Under the pieces are notes generated by a model, which was given only the letters and a program-made list of their open reading frames with translations, was not told the DNA's origin and made no database searches. Position numbers and translations under genes: made by a program. From Pachypanchax playfairii (taxonomy: Eukaryota; Chordata; Actinopteri; Cyprinodontiformes; Aplocheilidae): a DNA stretch of 64,000 bases. Below, piece by piece: positions 35,701 to 48,800 of this stretch; position 1 is the stretch's first letter; each line of letters opens with the position of its first letter. Location of the stretch: contig SSNP01000006.1 of assembly GCA_006937955.1 (NCBI GenBank), positions 4,542,555-4,606,554 on the forward strand, read 5' to 3'.

Positions 35701-38700
35701 GACCATATTTCCTGACATGAGCTCTGAGCTCCTCCATGTAGAAGATCAGCTCTGCTATGTGTCTGTAAAACACACCAAAAATAAAAATAACCAAATGTGG
35801 CAAACCAAGGCACCAACATAGAGCTGTGTGTTCGTGCTTACTTGTCAATAAAATCATCTGTGCTTTTCTTCTGGATGTTGTCTGCATGTCGAAGAAGCCA
35901 TATGATTTCATCACGGGCAAACGACAACGCCATGAACACGAACAATGCCTAAAGGGCCAGAAACACGTATCAGAGATTTAGAGAGGAAAATGGAGATTAT
36001 GCATCAAAACCTGCAGCTCAATCTGAAATAAAGTGTTCTGACTTGTGACAGTGAGACACGAACAAAACAAGCAAACCTGAGAAATGATGGCCAAACAGGT
36101 GAATGCTTCATGATGTCAAAAGAGATAAAAAAAATCATGTTTTACAACACGCAACTGATCATGTGACTGATCAGTTAACTTGTTTTATAAAATGTATTAG
36201 TTTCAACTATCAGCTTAGCAGCTTTTTTGTTGTGTTGTCACAAAAATCTTATTTCAAAGGATGTAGAGTTTTATGTAACCAGCAGTTCCCATGGTAACAG
36301 TACACATCAGGGTGGAATCAGCTAAAACAAAAGTTGGTTTTTAGACTCCTACTTCTTTAATTACAGGTGAAAACTTGACCTACCTTTGGACCGAGAAGTC
36401 CAGGCTGGTCGGCTAAAACCGTAGCCAACTCCTTCAGAGCTGATCGGAGGAACTTGCGTCTCTCTCGGTGCATGGAGCCCCTGCAGAGAGTCAGACAGAA
36501 GGAGGTTGTCAGAACGGAGCGTCGAACACAAGCAACGTGATTAAACTGCATTTTGACACTTTCAGGACAATCCCAAAGAGGACGGGAAGTAAGCAGATGA
36601 TGAGTGACAGCAGAACAACGAGAATGGAGATGAAAGGAAAAGACGGCATAAGTAATAAGGATAAAAGCTGAGATGAGACAGAGGGGGAGAGACAGACAGG
36701 AGGATTAAACGCAGCAGAGAAAGTGATGTTTCAGTGGAAGACTCCCTAACAAAGACACACCAGGGTGGAGGAAAAGTTCAAATGACAGGTTTTAAAAAGT
36801 AAAGCTGAAGAAAAGAAATATAAATTAATAATCCAGTAAATGTGAGAAGTGGAGAGGAAAAAGATCCTAAAATGGGATTTTTATGTGTTTAAGTATAAAA
36901 AGGGATTAAATTTTCATTGTGATGAAAGGAACACTAACGAGATTATATTTAAACTTACGCATGTGACAGCGCCTGTTCTTTACACTCTCTGATGTCATTG
37001 ATGCGTTTGTTGTATCTGAAAAAGCAAAAGGAAGGAAGAACCAAACATCAGACACATTCTTTATTCCCTGTCAGAGTCCAGCAGCCTAAAGCCACTGAGT
37101 AACAGCATTCATGATGCTCCCACCCTCTGATGTTCACAAACAGGTCCTCTGCTGCCTTGTGGATGTGGAAGACTTCATCCCTGAACAGACAGAGGCAGGT
37201 GGAGCTCTGCAGAGCCAGTTTCCACAGAGACAAGGCCGCTGCGTCGCTGTTCAGCACCGAGTGACACAGAATGAACCCAACTGCACAGAGAACACACACG
37301 AAGGCCGTTAACTTCAGCTCACATCGTCAATCTATCAGGTAGAAGTTGTTCAGTACTTACACACGATCCACTTCTCCATGGCGTCCAGTGACAGGTATTC
37401 ACAAGGCATCTGAAGACAGAAACAAAGACTTTAAACAGAATGTGGGCTTAAGGATCTGTCTTTACATGAAGAGGATAAGAAACCAGGAGACAGACTTAAT
37501 GCAGTTAATGCAACAACACAATGTCCCATTTGGATTGAGATGTTTCTGAGGGATTGTGGTTCTCACAGTGTCTGACTGAGCAGGATTGAGCATCGTGGAG
37601 GGAGCAGAGATGAGAGAAAGCAGCTGGGCGTTCCTCCACTGGTCAGCAGACAGATTCCTCCTGGGATAAACCATCTGAAGGCTGATCAAGGCATCAGACA
37701 GGGACTGCAAGACAGGAACCACGGGAACGTTAGTGTGTTACTCTCACTGTGCTTGTAAGAGACGTGTCAGACTGAAGTCACATAAACAGGTTGATGAAGA
37801 TGTTTAAACTTCCAGTTAAATGTCAGCAAACATCTTAAAACAGAAACTCAACAGGAATCAGTTCTGCTACCTTCCCATGTGGAACAAACTCCTCCATCAT
37901 CTTCTTCAAAGGGTTCTCATAATCAACGATCATCTGGCCGAGCCGTGGATATTCCCTGTCGCTGAAACACAAACCGAAGCATGTTAAACACTCGTACTAC
38001 CGTTCCACTCCTCTGGTAGAAACTGAATGTTACAGAATGCAACAGAACACAAACCCCACTAAACTAAAAACTCTCATATTTACTTCTTTCCAAGAGTCTG
38101 AGCTCAGAAGTGTTTAAATATGTCACACAAAGAAGACAAAACTTTTCCTCTTATCATTTCACATCAATTTTATTTCTACATTTCTTTATTAATCATCTGA
38201 ACCCAAACTATTCTGACATGTTCCATGATGTTCTGCTGACAGTGTTCTAGATTCTCCATCTCATTCTTTGAGTTTTGTTCTTTTACAGTTTTTATAAATC
38301 ACCTGGCTCCGTGCGTCATCTCGTGAGCGTAGTTGTACAGTCCTATGATGGCTTTTCTCTCCTCGATGCGAGACAGGATGATCATCAGAGTAGTGTACGT
38401 CACCACCAGGTCCAGGTAGTTCTTGGTCAGGTCAAAGTTCACCGTCTGAAAGGATACAAAATACTTAAAAATTAGATAATTAACTCTTAAGGTATGATTT
38501 TAACATCATGTGTTGTGTCAAAAAATGAAGCAAAAATCAGAAAAATAAAAATGACAAGAAAAGAAACGCCTCTTGAAATGAATTCAATAAATTATTTTTA
38601 CTGCAAATGTCAGTGAATCTGATTTGACAGAAACACAAAAAATAATCAAAACAAAACAGCAGCTTTGCTTACAATGTCAAAGAAAACCTGACAGGCGTCT

Positions 38701-41700
38701 ACGGTGTTCAGCAGCTCACAAACATGGTCCTGTTGAGACAACACCAACACCATGATCACACTTTAATACAACACTGCTTCCACAGGTGTGTGGGATTGTG
38801 TTTGTCTCCCCACCTTAAACTCCATGACATCCACAAAGGTAAAGTAGTAGAGAGCCAAATTCTTCAGGATCTCTGACTTCTCCTTCTGCAGCTGCGCCAG
38901 CTGTTGCTGTAAAAACAACCCGCACAAAACACGTACTTACGGTATAGTTATGAAATTAATAAAGGCTTTTTATACTTGGAGAAATTAGCATATATATCAA
39001 ATTCTAAGAATATTACCAGACTAATGTGACTGGAGTCTCTTATATAAGCTCTGACTTAGACGTGACTTTTTTAAAAAACAGAAATAGAAATATCTGCATA
39101 TTTCTATTCCAAGCCTTTATTTAAAAAATCTAATTACAGGTTTGCCTTCAGGCTTCATCAGAGATTATTAGAACTTGCTTCGCTTTAATTAAAGTATCTC
39201 TTATTTTTGACTAAATGAACAGCAGATGGAGAGAAACCACATACAGCTGATAAATAATTCAGAACTATTGCAGCCATCAAATCTCTCTCCAATCTTATAA
39301 AATACACTTCAAAGCCCCAACATCAAATTCTGTCTGAATAGAAAAGAGTTTTACTTTAGTGGAGCTTTTTTGTATTAAAAGATTTGATAGGACACTTAAT
39401 ATTAAAGAGATTTCACACGTTTTGTTATTTTTTTTAAAGAAAGAACAAAATAACAATCATAGCATGTGATGCAATGAGTTTCCGAAAGAAGAAAAGATGT
39501 TAAAGCAACATCCAACACCAAAGTGAACCCAGCTAAACGTGAGGAAAGAATCAGAAACAGAAATGAAACTTTAACATAAAAAGGATTTTAGTTTGAAAAA
39601 TCTATTAAAAACAGCTGTATGTAAATGTAACTCAGATCCAAGATGGTGTACAGCTGAACCTGAAACAGAAATTAGCATCAGGTTAAGATAATTACAGGAA
39701 ATGACTAAATGAGGAAGCGTGACGAACTGCTGCTGCACTAAGGAGGTAAAACTTGGATTTCTCGACCCAAAGACAAACATTACAAATTTATTTCCACAGA
39801 CTCAATAGATTTCTGCTGTTGTTTTGTAATTAAAACCAAAACAAGGTGCAGACAGTCTGAAGAAGGCAGATACACCTTCAGACAGGTTCAGATCCCAGAT
39901 CAGATTTTCATTTAAAATGAAAGTAAATAGCAGACCGGTAAATCTGCTCTGTAACACTCCCCACTGCAGCCTCTCAGTTAGTCATAAAGTCATCCAACCA
40001 ACCAGCTGTTAACTCAGATTCTTCACCAACCACACAGTCATTCACTGGATGAAGGAGAGAAACAAAAATCTGCTGCCAGCAAAGAGGAAGAAGAACGAAG
40101 CAAAGAAAAACCAAACACCTCAAATCTGCTTCAAAAAACAGGTACAAAAAATTACATCACAAAAACTCAGGTACATGAACGCAAATTCAGAACTTAGATA
40201 CAAAAACAAAAAAACTTACCAAAAAGCACAAGTCCGGAATAAGCCAAGTTTAGCATGCAGAACACAAACAAACACAGAAACAAAGCAGAAAACAATGTGA
40301 GAGACAATCGTTGCACAGTTATACTGTAAAAAGCTGTTAGCGTCGCACACGCACGCACACGTACACACACAGCTAAATGATAAACACATGGACATGAACA
40401 CACAAGCTAACATGTAAAGCTGAAGGAAACATTATGAAGCAATGACCAGGTTTCATACATGAAAACACAAAAAGACAAAACATGTTAAAAACCTTTATTT
40501 AAATCAGCGTCTTTAACATTTCATGATTATCCAACAAAAATCAACTGATATTTGATGAATTACTTCATCAATTTGGCTAATTGGTTAAAATATATTAGGA
40601 ATTCTTCTGATCAGAAATACAGATGATCAAATAACTAATAAACTGGTGGATTTTTTAAATAAATATTTTTCTTGAAAATAAAATAATCTACAAAAAGTTG
40701 TGCCATTCAAACATAAATACAGCAGCTTTGTTTTACCTGGTTGTGCCACTAGATGAAACCTTGATGCCGTAAAATACAAGTTAATTAAAAAACTTTATCT
40801 AAATTGTAAATTAATGTTAAAGTAAAGAGTGTGCTGGACATCATGAACTCTGCTAGTTGTTGTGATGAATATTTAAACTTTCATTAACGGCATAAACTAC
40901 CTGAATTTACCTGATTTGGATTTTTAAAAGCTAAAACTGAAAATCCTGAAGGACAGAATAGAACAGCTGTTAACGATAAAACCAGACACACACTGAACAT
41001 CTGCAGCAACACACCTGAAGACAAATGAGCTGTTCAGGGAGACGCTATAAAACTCACAAACACACATTGACCAATACGTACATTATTGTTGCGTGTCTCG
41101 ACGGCGGGAAATTTCCTCACGATGAACTTAACAGCAGACTCCAAGTTCTTGTCAACAAGATAAGATGGTTTAGCCTTTGGATCACCACATGCCTGTAAGA
41201 GGAGAGGAGAAGAAGAGTTGAGGAGGGACCACAGAAAACATCCAACGTGCACTTAGTTTCAAAATCATGTTGGTTCTGCATGATGTGGTGTGTTAGTCTC
41301 ACGCTCATCACCAGGGATACGTTTAGTTCTTACAGGAAAATCTGGTTTATCCCAGGTGCAGGATCAGCAAGGGGTTTGGGTGAATGAGTTAATGAGGAGG
41401 CAAAAACATGAGAAACACCAAACTGATGCAGTGATCTGTGCAGTCTAAGCAGCATCTTAGATGCACAGGTCAACAAGAAGGTTCCAGAGATTCTGCACAT
41501 TCAACAGAGAGGATATCTGAAAGTCTGGCTTTGGATAGTCTGTTTGGATAAACCAGGTTCAGCTGTAAACAACCCAAAAACTGAGCAAAAACCAGATGTG
41601 ATCAGTCTCAATGTCTGAGCTGAGCATCAATACACAAACTTCTGTTTGGATTAAAAACAGAGTGAGTAGAGAGTCTCACTAAAGTGATGGGCAGGCAGTG

Positions 41701-44700
41701 TAGAGAGGGATTTGGATGACTGAGGAACGTCCAAAAAAAGACAAAGACGGAGAGCGTGAAGGAGGAAGAATGTGAGTAAAAAGGTAAACAGAGAACTGAG
41801 AGTCAGAGGTATGAAGACGTTTTACAAAGTTCTTTATCAGAGTATTTCCTGTAAACTGGATCTACATCAGCAGAACGTCCTGCAGCAGCATCAATCATTT
41901 CACAACACCTGCAGAGCAGCTTTTTCATGTTCTGTTTCCTCTACAGGTGTCACACTATCTGCCAAATTCTGGCAGGAAGCAACACTCATGCATTATGGGT
42001 AGTGCAGTACAGAATGACGAGCAATATGTGGTCCATGCATGTGCCCAAAACAGAGTTAATGTATAAAGTTTTTGTTCTGTTGATACAGACACTCTGATCA
42101 GTCAGAAAAATTTGTTCCATGTGGATTTGGATTATCTGCTCGTTTAAATAAACATGTAAAATGCTAATTAAATCCGACACAACAGGCTAGTAACAGAGCC
42201 ACGCCCATGAACCAAGACTGACATTTAAATGGGGCTGAGGTCTTTTTAACAAGAGCCACAACAAAGACGTGCTAATTCACACCAGTTTTTAAAAAACCTG
42301 CAGAGAAGCAGGTTGAAAATCCAGTTTCTCTCCACATGTAGACCTGAAGAGACTTCCATGTTGCTGAAGACAGATACGATGCTGCACCCAGCAAACACAA
42401 TGTATTAAAGTATGTGCAACACAGCCACAACCCGGTTAACCAGAGCCAGCTCACCAGCAGCAGCAGACACGTCTGAAACACACCCGACCAGCACTGTAGG
42501 GGTGAATGTGGCAAATATTACTGCCACACCACAAAGCGATTAAACACACATACGAGTTCACTGAACACGACAGCAGAATAGTGTCGGTACATACTAATGA
42601 CAGGTTGGACCTTCTGTCTCTGCAGATCCCATAAAAACATCCACTCATGATTCTACCTTTAACTGCTGCTGGTCCAAATACATGAGTTTCAATCTGAGAG
42701 GACACATTTAACTGTGAGTAAATCAACTGCAGTGACTACAACATCACACCACTAGTGTCTTACTCAACAGACAAATCTCTGCATCAGACACGTACACCCA
42801 GGAACTGTTGGCTAAACCAGACCACACACACTTCAGCAGGATTCGTTTGTTTGTTTCCTGTTGTGGGTCACAATTTTAGTTTTTACGTTTTTCTTTTAGA
42901 TACTAAAAAACAGGATACGTGAGCTAAACAACCTGCATCAAAGGTTAGTCTACTGATCTTCATGCCTCACCAGCAGAGGCAGGTCGTGTGTGCAGACGTC
43001 CCAAATCCTTAAAAAGAAATTATTTCCACCTGCTTGATGCTCAAACATTAAGGTTCTGTTGCAGCATCACACTGTTTCCCAGAACTACATTCATAAAATA
43101 GTGCCGTTTGGGAGAAGATGCTAGAAGTTTTCATTCTAAATGTTTAAACCATTAACAGTTAAAACTTTAAATTCAGCCAGAAATTGGACCATTTCCTATA
43201 GTTTTGTTGCCAGTTCGAGCTCTGAGATGGAAACCAGGATGTGAAAATTGGAACTGGCAGGTCAAACGTGAACAAGCTGATTTTTTTCCCATAGAATTTG
43301 CAAAATCTCTTTCCCAGACGGGTTGGTGATGATTTGGATATGACTTCTTAAAGAGATGTAAAGTCAGTAACACTTTGACCAGCATGTAATACAAACACCT
43401 TTGTGTTGCATAATGAGCTGCTTTTTTTCTATGTAATACATAGAACTAATGGACTACACATGCAGTTTCATAGTCATGTTTCTGGTATACAAGTGTTTAC
43501 AAATGATTATTTTACAGAAAAACCACACCATCAACAGCTTCATCAAAAGACAGTAAGGGTTTTACTTTGAGGAGGATAAACTCAGCTGTTTGGTATGACA
43601 GAGGGAAGATTTGGATCATTTCTGATGGTGTGGCGTTGTCCGTTAGAGCTGGTGCAATAAGCTGGTTGCCTGGGTTTGGGCTGATGGAGGGATGGATGGA
43701 CGGTGGGTCAGTGAATGAAGGGGCAGGGCATGAACGCAAGCTGAAAATCCGTAGTGGTCAGGGAGCTGTTGCCTGGATACCAGAACAGACCTCAGTCTGG
43801 CCCCCACCATCATTTCTACACTCCGGGTAGCAATTAATGGCTGAGCTTCTTAAAGGGTCCCGACTCTGACTGACATACGGCGAGGGACCCTGGAATACAG
43901 AGCAGCAGGCTGGGAAAACATACATCTGAAAACTAATTACTGCTGCTAATTACTGGATGCAGTTTCTGATCCTGCCACAAACTACTTCCTCCCTGAGGTG
44001 AACTCATTTTGTCTGTCACTTCTCACAGTGTGAGCCCTCTCATTTTCACAAAAAAGGATTAACTACTAAGAAAAGAACAAAAAAAACCCTCTAAAGAATG
44101 GAGGGTCTCATGAGATTAGAAACAGAACCACTTGAGAACCGCTCCAATCTGGCTAACCGCCTGGACTGCCTGCTAGAAGACGTATAAATCTTTAAGCACA
44201 GCTTCACATTTGACAACATTGTTCAAACTGCTCTCAAATACTTTAAACAAATTAATCCTCCAAAACCTGAACAGCTGTTTAGGATTATTCCAAACAAGCA
44301 ACTAAAAATTAACTACAACTAATTTATGAATTAGTTTGAAATTAAATTCAGTCATTAATGAAAAGAAAGTTTTTCCTGACACGTCTGAATCATGTGAGTC
44401 AGATTCAGATTCAAAACATCATACTAGCAGAGATAATCTCTTTATCTGGACCTGAGAGGGAGGAAAAGGTTTAGTGATTTATCTTGCTGTTAGCTTCTAA
44501 AAGAGAGGATCTGTCAGAACTTAAATATTTCTAGATATCAGAGCTGATTTAAACTATTTGGAGGCAATAAATTTGTTGCCATCCCAATTTCTCTGAAACA
44601 GTAAACACAGAGGGAAGGCTTCTAGCAACTGAAAATTTGCTTTAAAAAAAACCCCCATTTAATTCGTGTACACCTAAAACTACATTTGTCTGTACTTTGG

Positions 44701-45067
44701 TACACAATTATGTTTATCTGTAAACAAAAGAATAGGAGAGAATCAGCTTGTGATTGGTTGGTAAACTGATGATGAATGGAGGCCAGGCCAAACTCTCAGC
44801 ATTACAGATTCAAACATGAAGAGGAGTGAGAAACGAAGGAGGGGACCAACAGATCAGTACAGGTAGCCAGGAGGTGGTGGGGAGGCAGAGGAGGCAGTTG
44901 AGGAAGGGTGAAAGAGGAAGGAGGGGATTTATTAGTGGAAGGTGATAAATTTTGCAAACCTTCCAAACTTGTCCTTGCTGCATAGGTGAGGGGGGAAGCA
45001 TTGGAACGGAGAGAAGAAAAGAAGAAATCAAAACAAAGAGCCCACCCAGACAACTGCTTGATCACTG

Positions 45068-45132
<65 letters not shown>

Positions 45133-45816
45133 CACGCACATGAACACACTAAACAACTGCTGTCTTACAGGTGTTTCCCACATTTCTGAGAGTTTGGTTC
45201 GGTTAGGGAAACCCTTCAGGCAATTCTTTTCAACAAAACACACAAAACACAAGACATGCTGCTCCAACATTTGAAAACATTAACACTTGTATTAACGCAC
45301 ACTGGTTGAAGTAACACAAAGTGTGTGAACTCCACCTACACACACACACACAGTGGCAGTATCACGTTCACTTGGAGATGGAACTCCTGGAATAACATGA
45401 CTGACACTTGGTTACTCAGCGGTTTCTCTTGTCTCACACAGAAAACTGCCAAGTTAAGAACTCACAGTTTCTACCATCTGCAGTCCTGCTCCGTGTTTCT
45501 GCATCATGGCTGTTGCTTAGCAACTGACGGTACAGTATCACGTGTGACGCTCAAACCCAGACACAAGTGAATTTATCATGTCACCGTTACATGGAAAACT
45601 GTGACCGAAATAATAAAGGCATGTTGCGTAGATGGGACTTGAGCTTCTGTGAAGGTTCTGGGTGGAAAACCAGAACTTCTTCAGTTCTGCACAAACCCAG
45701 AGTGCAAATCTTTAAAATATTGTTGTATCCAGACTTACTGGATGAAAACTTCTGTGTCGCTTTTAACTGTCAGTTAAATAAATGCTAATATAAATGCTAA
45801 TATATACAGTACATAT

Positions 45817-45847
<31 letters not shown>

Positions 45848-48800
45848 ACTTTGTTTTCCAACAAAACTCAAAAGTTGCTAGTACTACAACACAGCTACTG
45901 CAAGAAGCTGCCACCGGGCGCTGTTCAATCATAAAATTATGAATAAAATTGGACCTTATGCTTCACATGATGTGATGCATTGATTTCACTGGTAACCAAC
46001 TCTCTAGAGTACCTCAACTTATACACAACATAAAGATGTCCAAATAAAATTAGCTTTACTTTGAGTTATTTAGTTTACTGTTGGTGATTTTAATAAAAAA
46101 TTAGAACAAAAAAGGTAAAAAGTTGAAAAATCAAATGGAAAGAAAAAATGGATGAGTTTAAAATGAATTTTTAGCTATGCATAGTGGAAAAATACCACGT
46201 GGTTCGGCTTCTATTATGCAAAAGTTAGGAGTGAATGACTGCTGTATGTAAATTAATATAAAGATTTTTTAAATAAATTCAATCCACATTACAGTACAAT
46301 CTACTGGATAGAAAGCAAAGAGGAATATCGGTCAAACGACACCAAGAAGATAAAAAAGTTTTTTTTCCACATTAAAACAACAGATGATTCTGGAGATAGA
46401 GTTCTCATTTATTGATATAATTAACTGATTTAGTCCACATGTCCAAAGAAAACCTGTGTACATACAGCCTTTTATGGTTCAACTCCCCATGTGAAAATTC
46501 ACACCAAATGAATTTCTCTGTTTGGTTTTACAGCTTTAATAAAAATAAATAAATACATCTCTGAAGACTCTGGAAAAAAGATTGCATTGTGTTTACTTCA
46601 GGGCATCTGGGGATAAAAGGCCATTAGAGAATGATCATTTTATGGAAAGACACTTGCCCTCATCAAACCCATAAATTGCCCTTGGAATTTAAATAAAATA
46701 TAAAATAGGGCCCCTAGTAATGAGGTGTGCCCTTTGTTAAATGTCAAGCCTACATATTTTCCTATGATGTTTAATGACCCCTTTTGGGCCAAAAAAGAGT
46801 TGATAAGCCAACAACCAGCCTCCAAATTTTATTTGTATCATGAACAACAAAAGAAAACATGAGTTTTTGTGGCTTGGGTTATGAATAAATGTAGTTTTTA
46901 GGGATATGAATCTTATAGCAATTTACGATTCAATTTGATTCTCATGCATCACTTGTGTGTGCAGCACGTGACTTGATCTGATGGGTGTCTGTCATGTAGT
47001 GACGTGTGAATGTAATGAGGGACTTGGGTTGTTTAGGTTGAGGCTTCCAAAATTTTAACTTCTGTCTCTTCGTTAACTCGTGGTCTGACTTTCTCTGAGA
47101 AAAACTGACATGACAGTGTGACAAACTCAGGCTCCATCACATCACCATAAATCTGAAGCTTCACTCTCTGAAACAAGTGATAGATTTACTGATCAGTTTA
47201 GCCTGTTCAGAGTTGGTTGGAAGTTTAGTGAAGTGTGCTCTGGTCTACTTCTTCACTCGAGGTGATGAGGTTAGGTGTGAGATCGGGCATTTCAACACGT
47301 CGTGTTGAGCTAATTCATAACATAGAAGTTGTAAAATCTAAAATGCGCTCAGATATTTGCCTTCAGTGAAAACGAGTTAGTTGTACTTCTTTTCCCCCCC
47401 TGCAGAAACATTAAACTAACATCTAAATTTAGTTAACTAACATCAGTAACGTGTCAGACCCACCTCTTGCTGGGATGTCTCGGTACGAACGTCGCGGACC
47501 GACAAACAGCATGTGCAGCAAGGACATGTTTGAATGTCTTATTAAGTAATGAAACCTGGAAACTTTGAATTGTTACAGAATCTCGATAAATAAGAATCGT
47601 TATTTGGATATGAATCAATGTTATATACAGTACAGACCAAAACTTTGGACACCTTCTCATTCAAAGAGAATGTGTGTCCAAACTTTGGGTCTGTACCTTA
47701 TAAAACTCCCAGCCAAACTTTGTGTCTGTTGCAAACTTGGTGTTTGTGTTTATGCCTAATCATTTGCACAGAGCCAAACATACAACTGATCGACTACATG
47801 TTTACCTGCAAACTAGCTTATGAGATTATCAGTTACAGTGTTCTAAAGTATTTGAAGGTTTTGAGAAATGAAAACCTTTTAAGCACTGGATACAAGATGT
47901 TAACCATCCAAAGGCTAAAATATAAAACAGGTGAATTTAGGGACTGATTAAATAAGTGAAAATGCATTAAGTGGAAAATAACTACTTCTTTAATTCCATA
48001 TTTCTGTATTTGTGCATAAATTAATCTCCCAAAGATAGAAACCAAATAATCAGTTTTCTTGAAGAATTATAATGAAGCAACAGGACCTGCTAACAACAAA
48101 GACTTCACTGATGATCCCAAACTGAGCCCATTTATACAGATTATGGTTAGTTATTTTATTTCTGCTTCTGGAGTTTAGTTCTCATAGAAATTTTAAAAAG
48201 TGGAAAAAACATATGAATAGTAATTTGATACATATATGTAAGCAGGTCAAGATAGATATGATGATGATGAGACAGATGGAAAAAAAGGGAGGGAAGGTGG
48301 GAGAGAGGAAAGAAGGGTGTGTTAAGAAGATTAATCAGGGTTTGATGGCTCCTACTGTCTCACAGTTACATAAAATAAATACATGTATGTGCATATTTAC
48401 AGCTATTATTAAATGTTCCCAATACAAACCCATTTATATGATGTTTCAGTCTAAATGGGTATCAAACAATGTGTGTCTTGTCTAAATAAAGAATAGAAAG
48501 ACATCTGAAACAGTTTGGGCTTCAGTTCAAACTTGTGCTAAGTAAAACATGACTGTCTTCTTTCTCCTCTTCATCATTCATACCACAGGCATTAAGCAAA
48601 TCTTACAAAAAACCCTTATATACACAAAGCACTGCTGTAAAACATGAACAATGTGTCTTATAATCAGTAAACAAATGCTGTATTTCATTTAAATTCATGT
48701 GAGTCCTGCATCCCCATCAGTCAAGTGAGAAGGATGTTCAGTGGGCATGTCTGCAGCTTGTTTAATCTGTGATCTCCTAACACATTACACATACTCGTCA

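Noticed and set aside
43567..43830. 87-residue plus-strand frame in nckap1 intron 1
   Set aside because: It has no recognisable domain, splice sites or start context; ordinary chance frame length for a GC-richer patch.
44802..45270. Several open frames on both strands around a CVCV or THTH run
   Set aside because: They are translations of the CA/GT microsatellite at 45070-45130 and its flanks.
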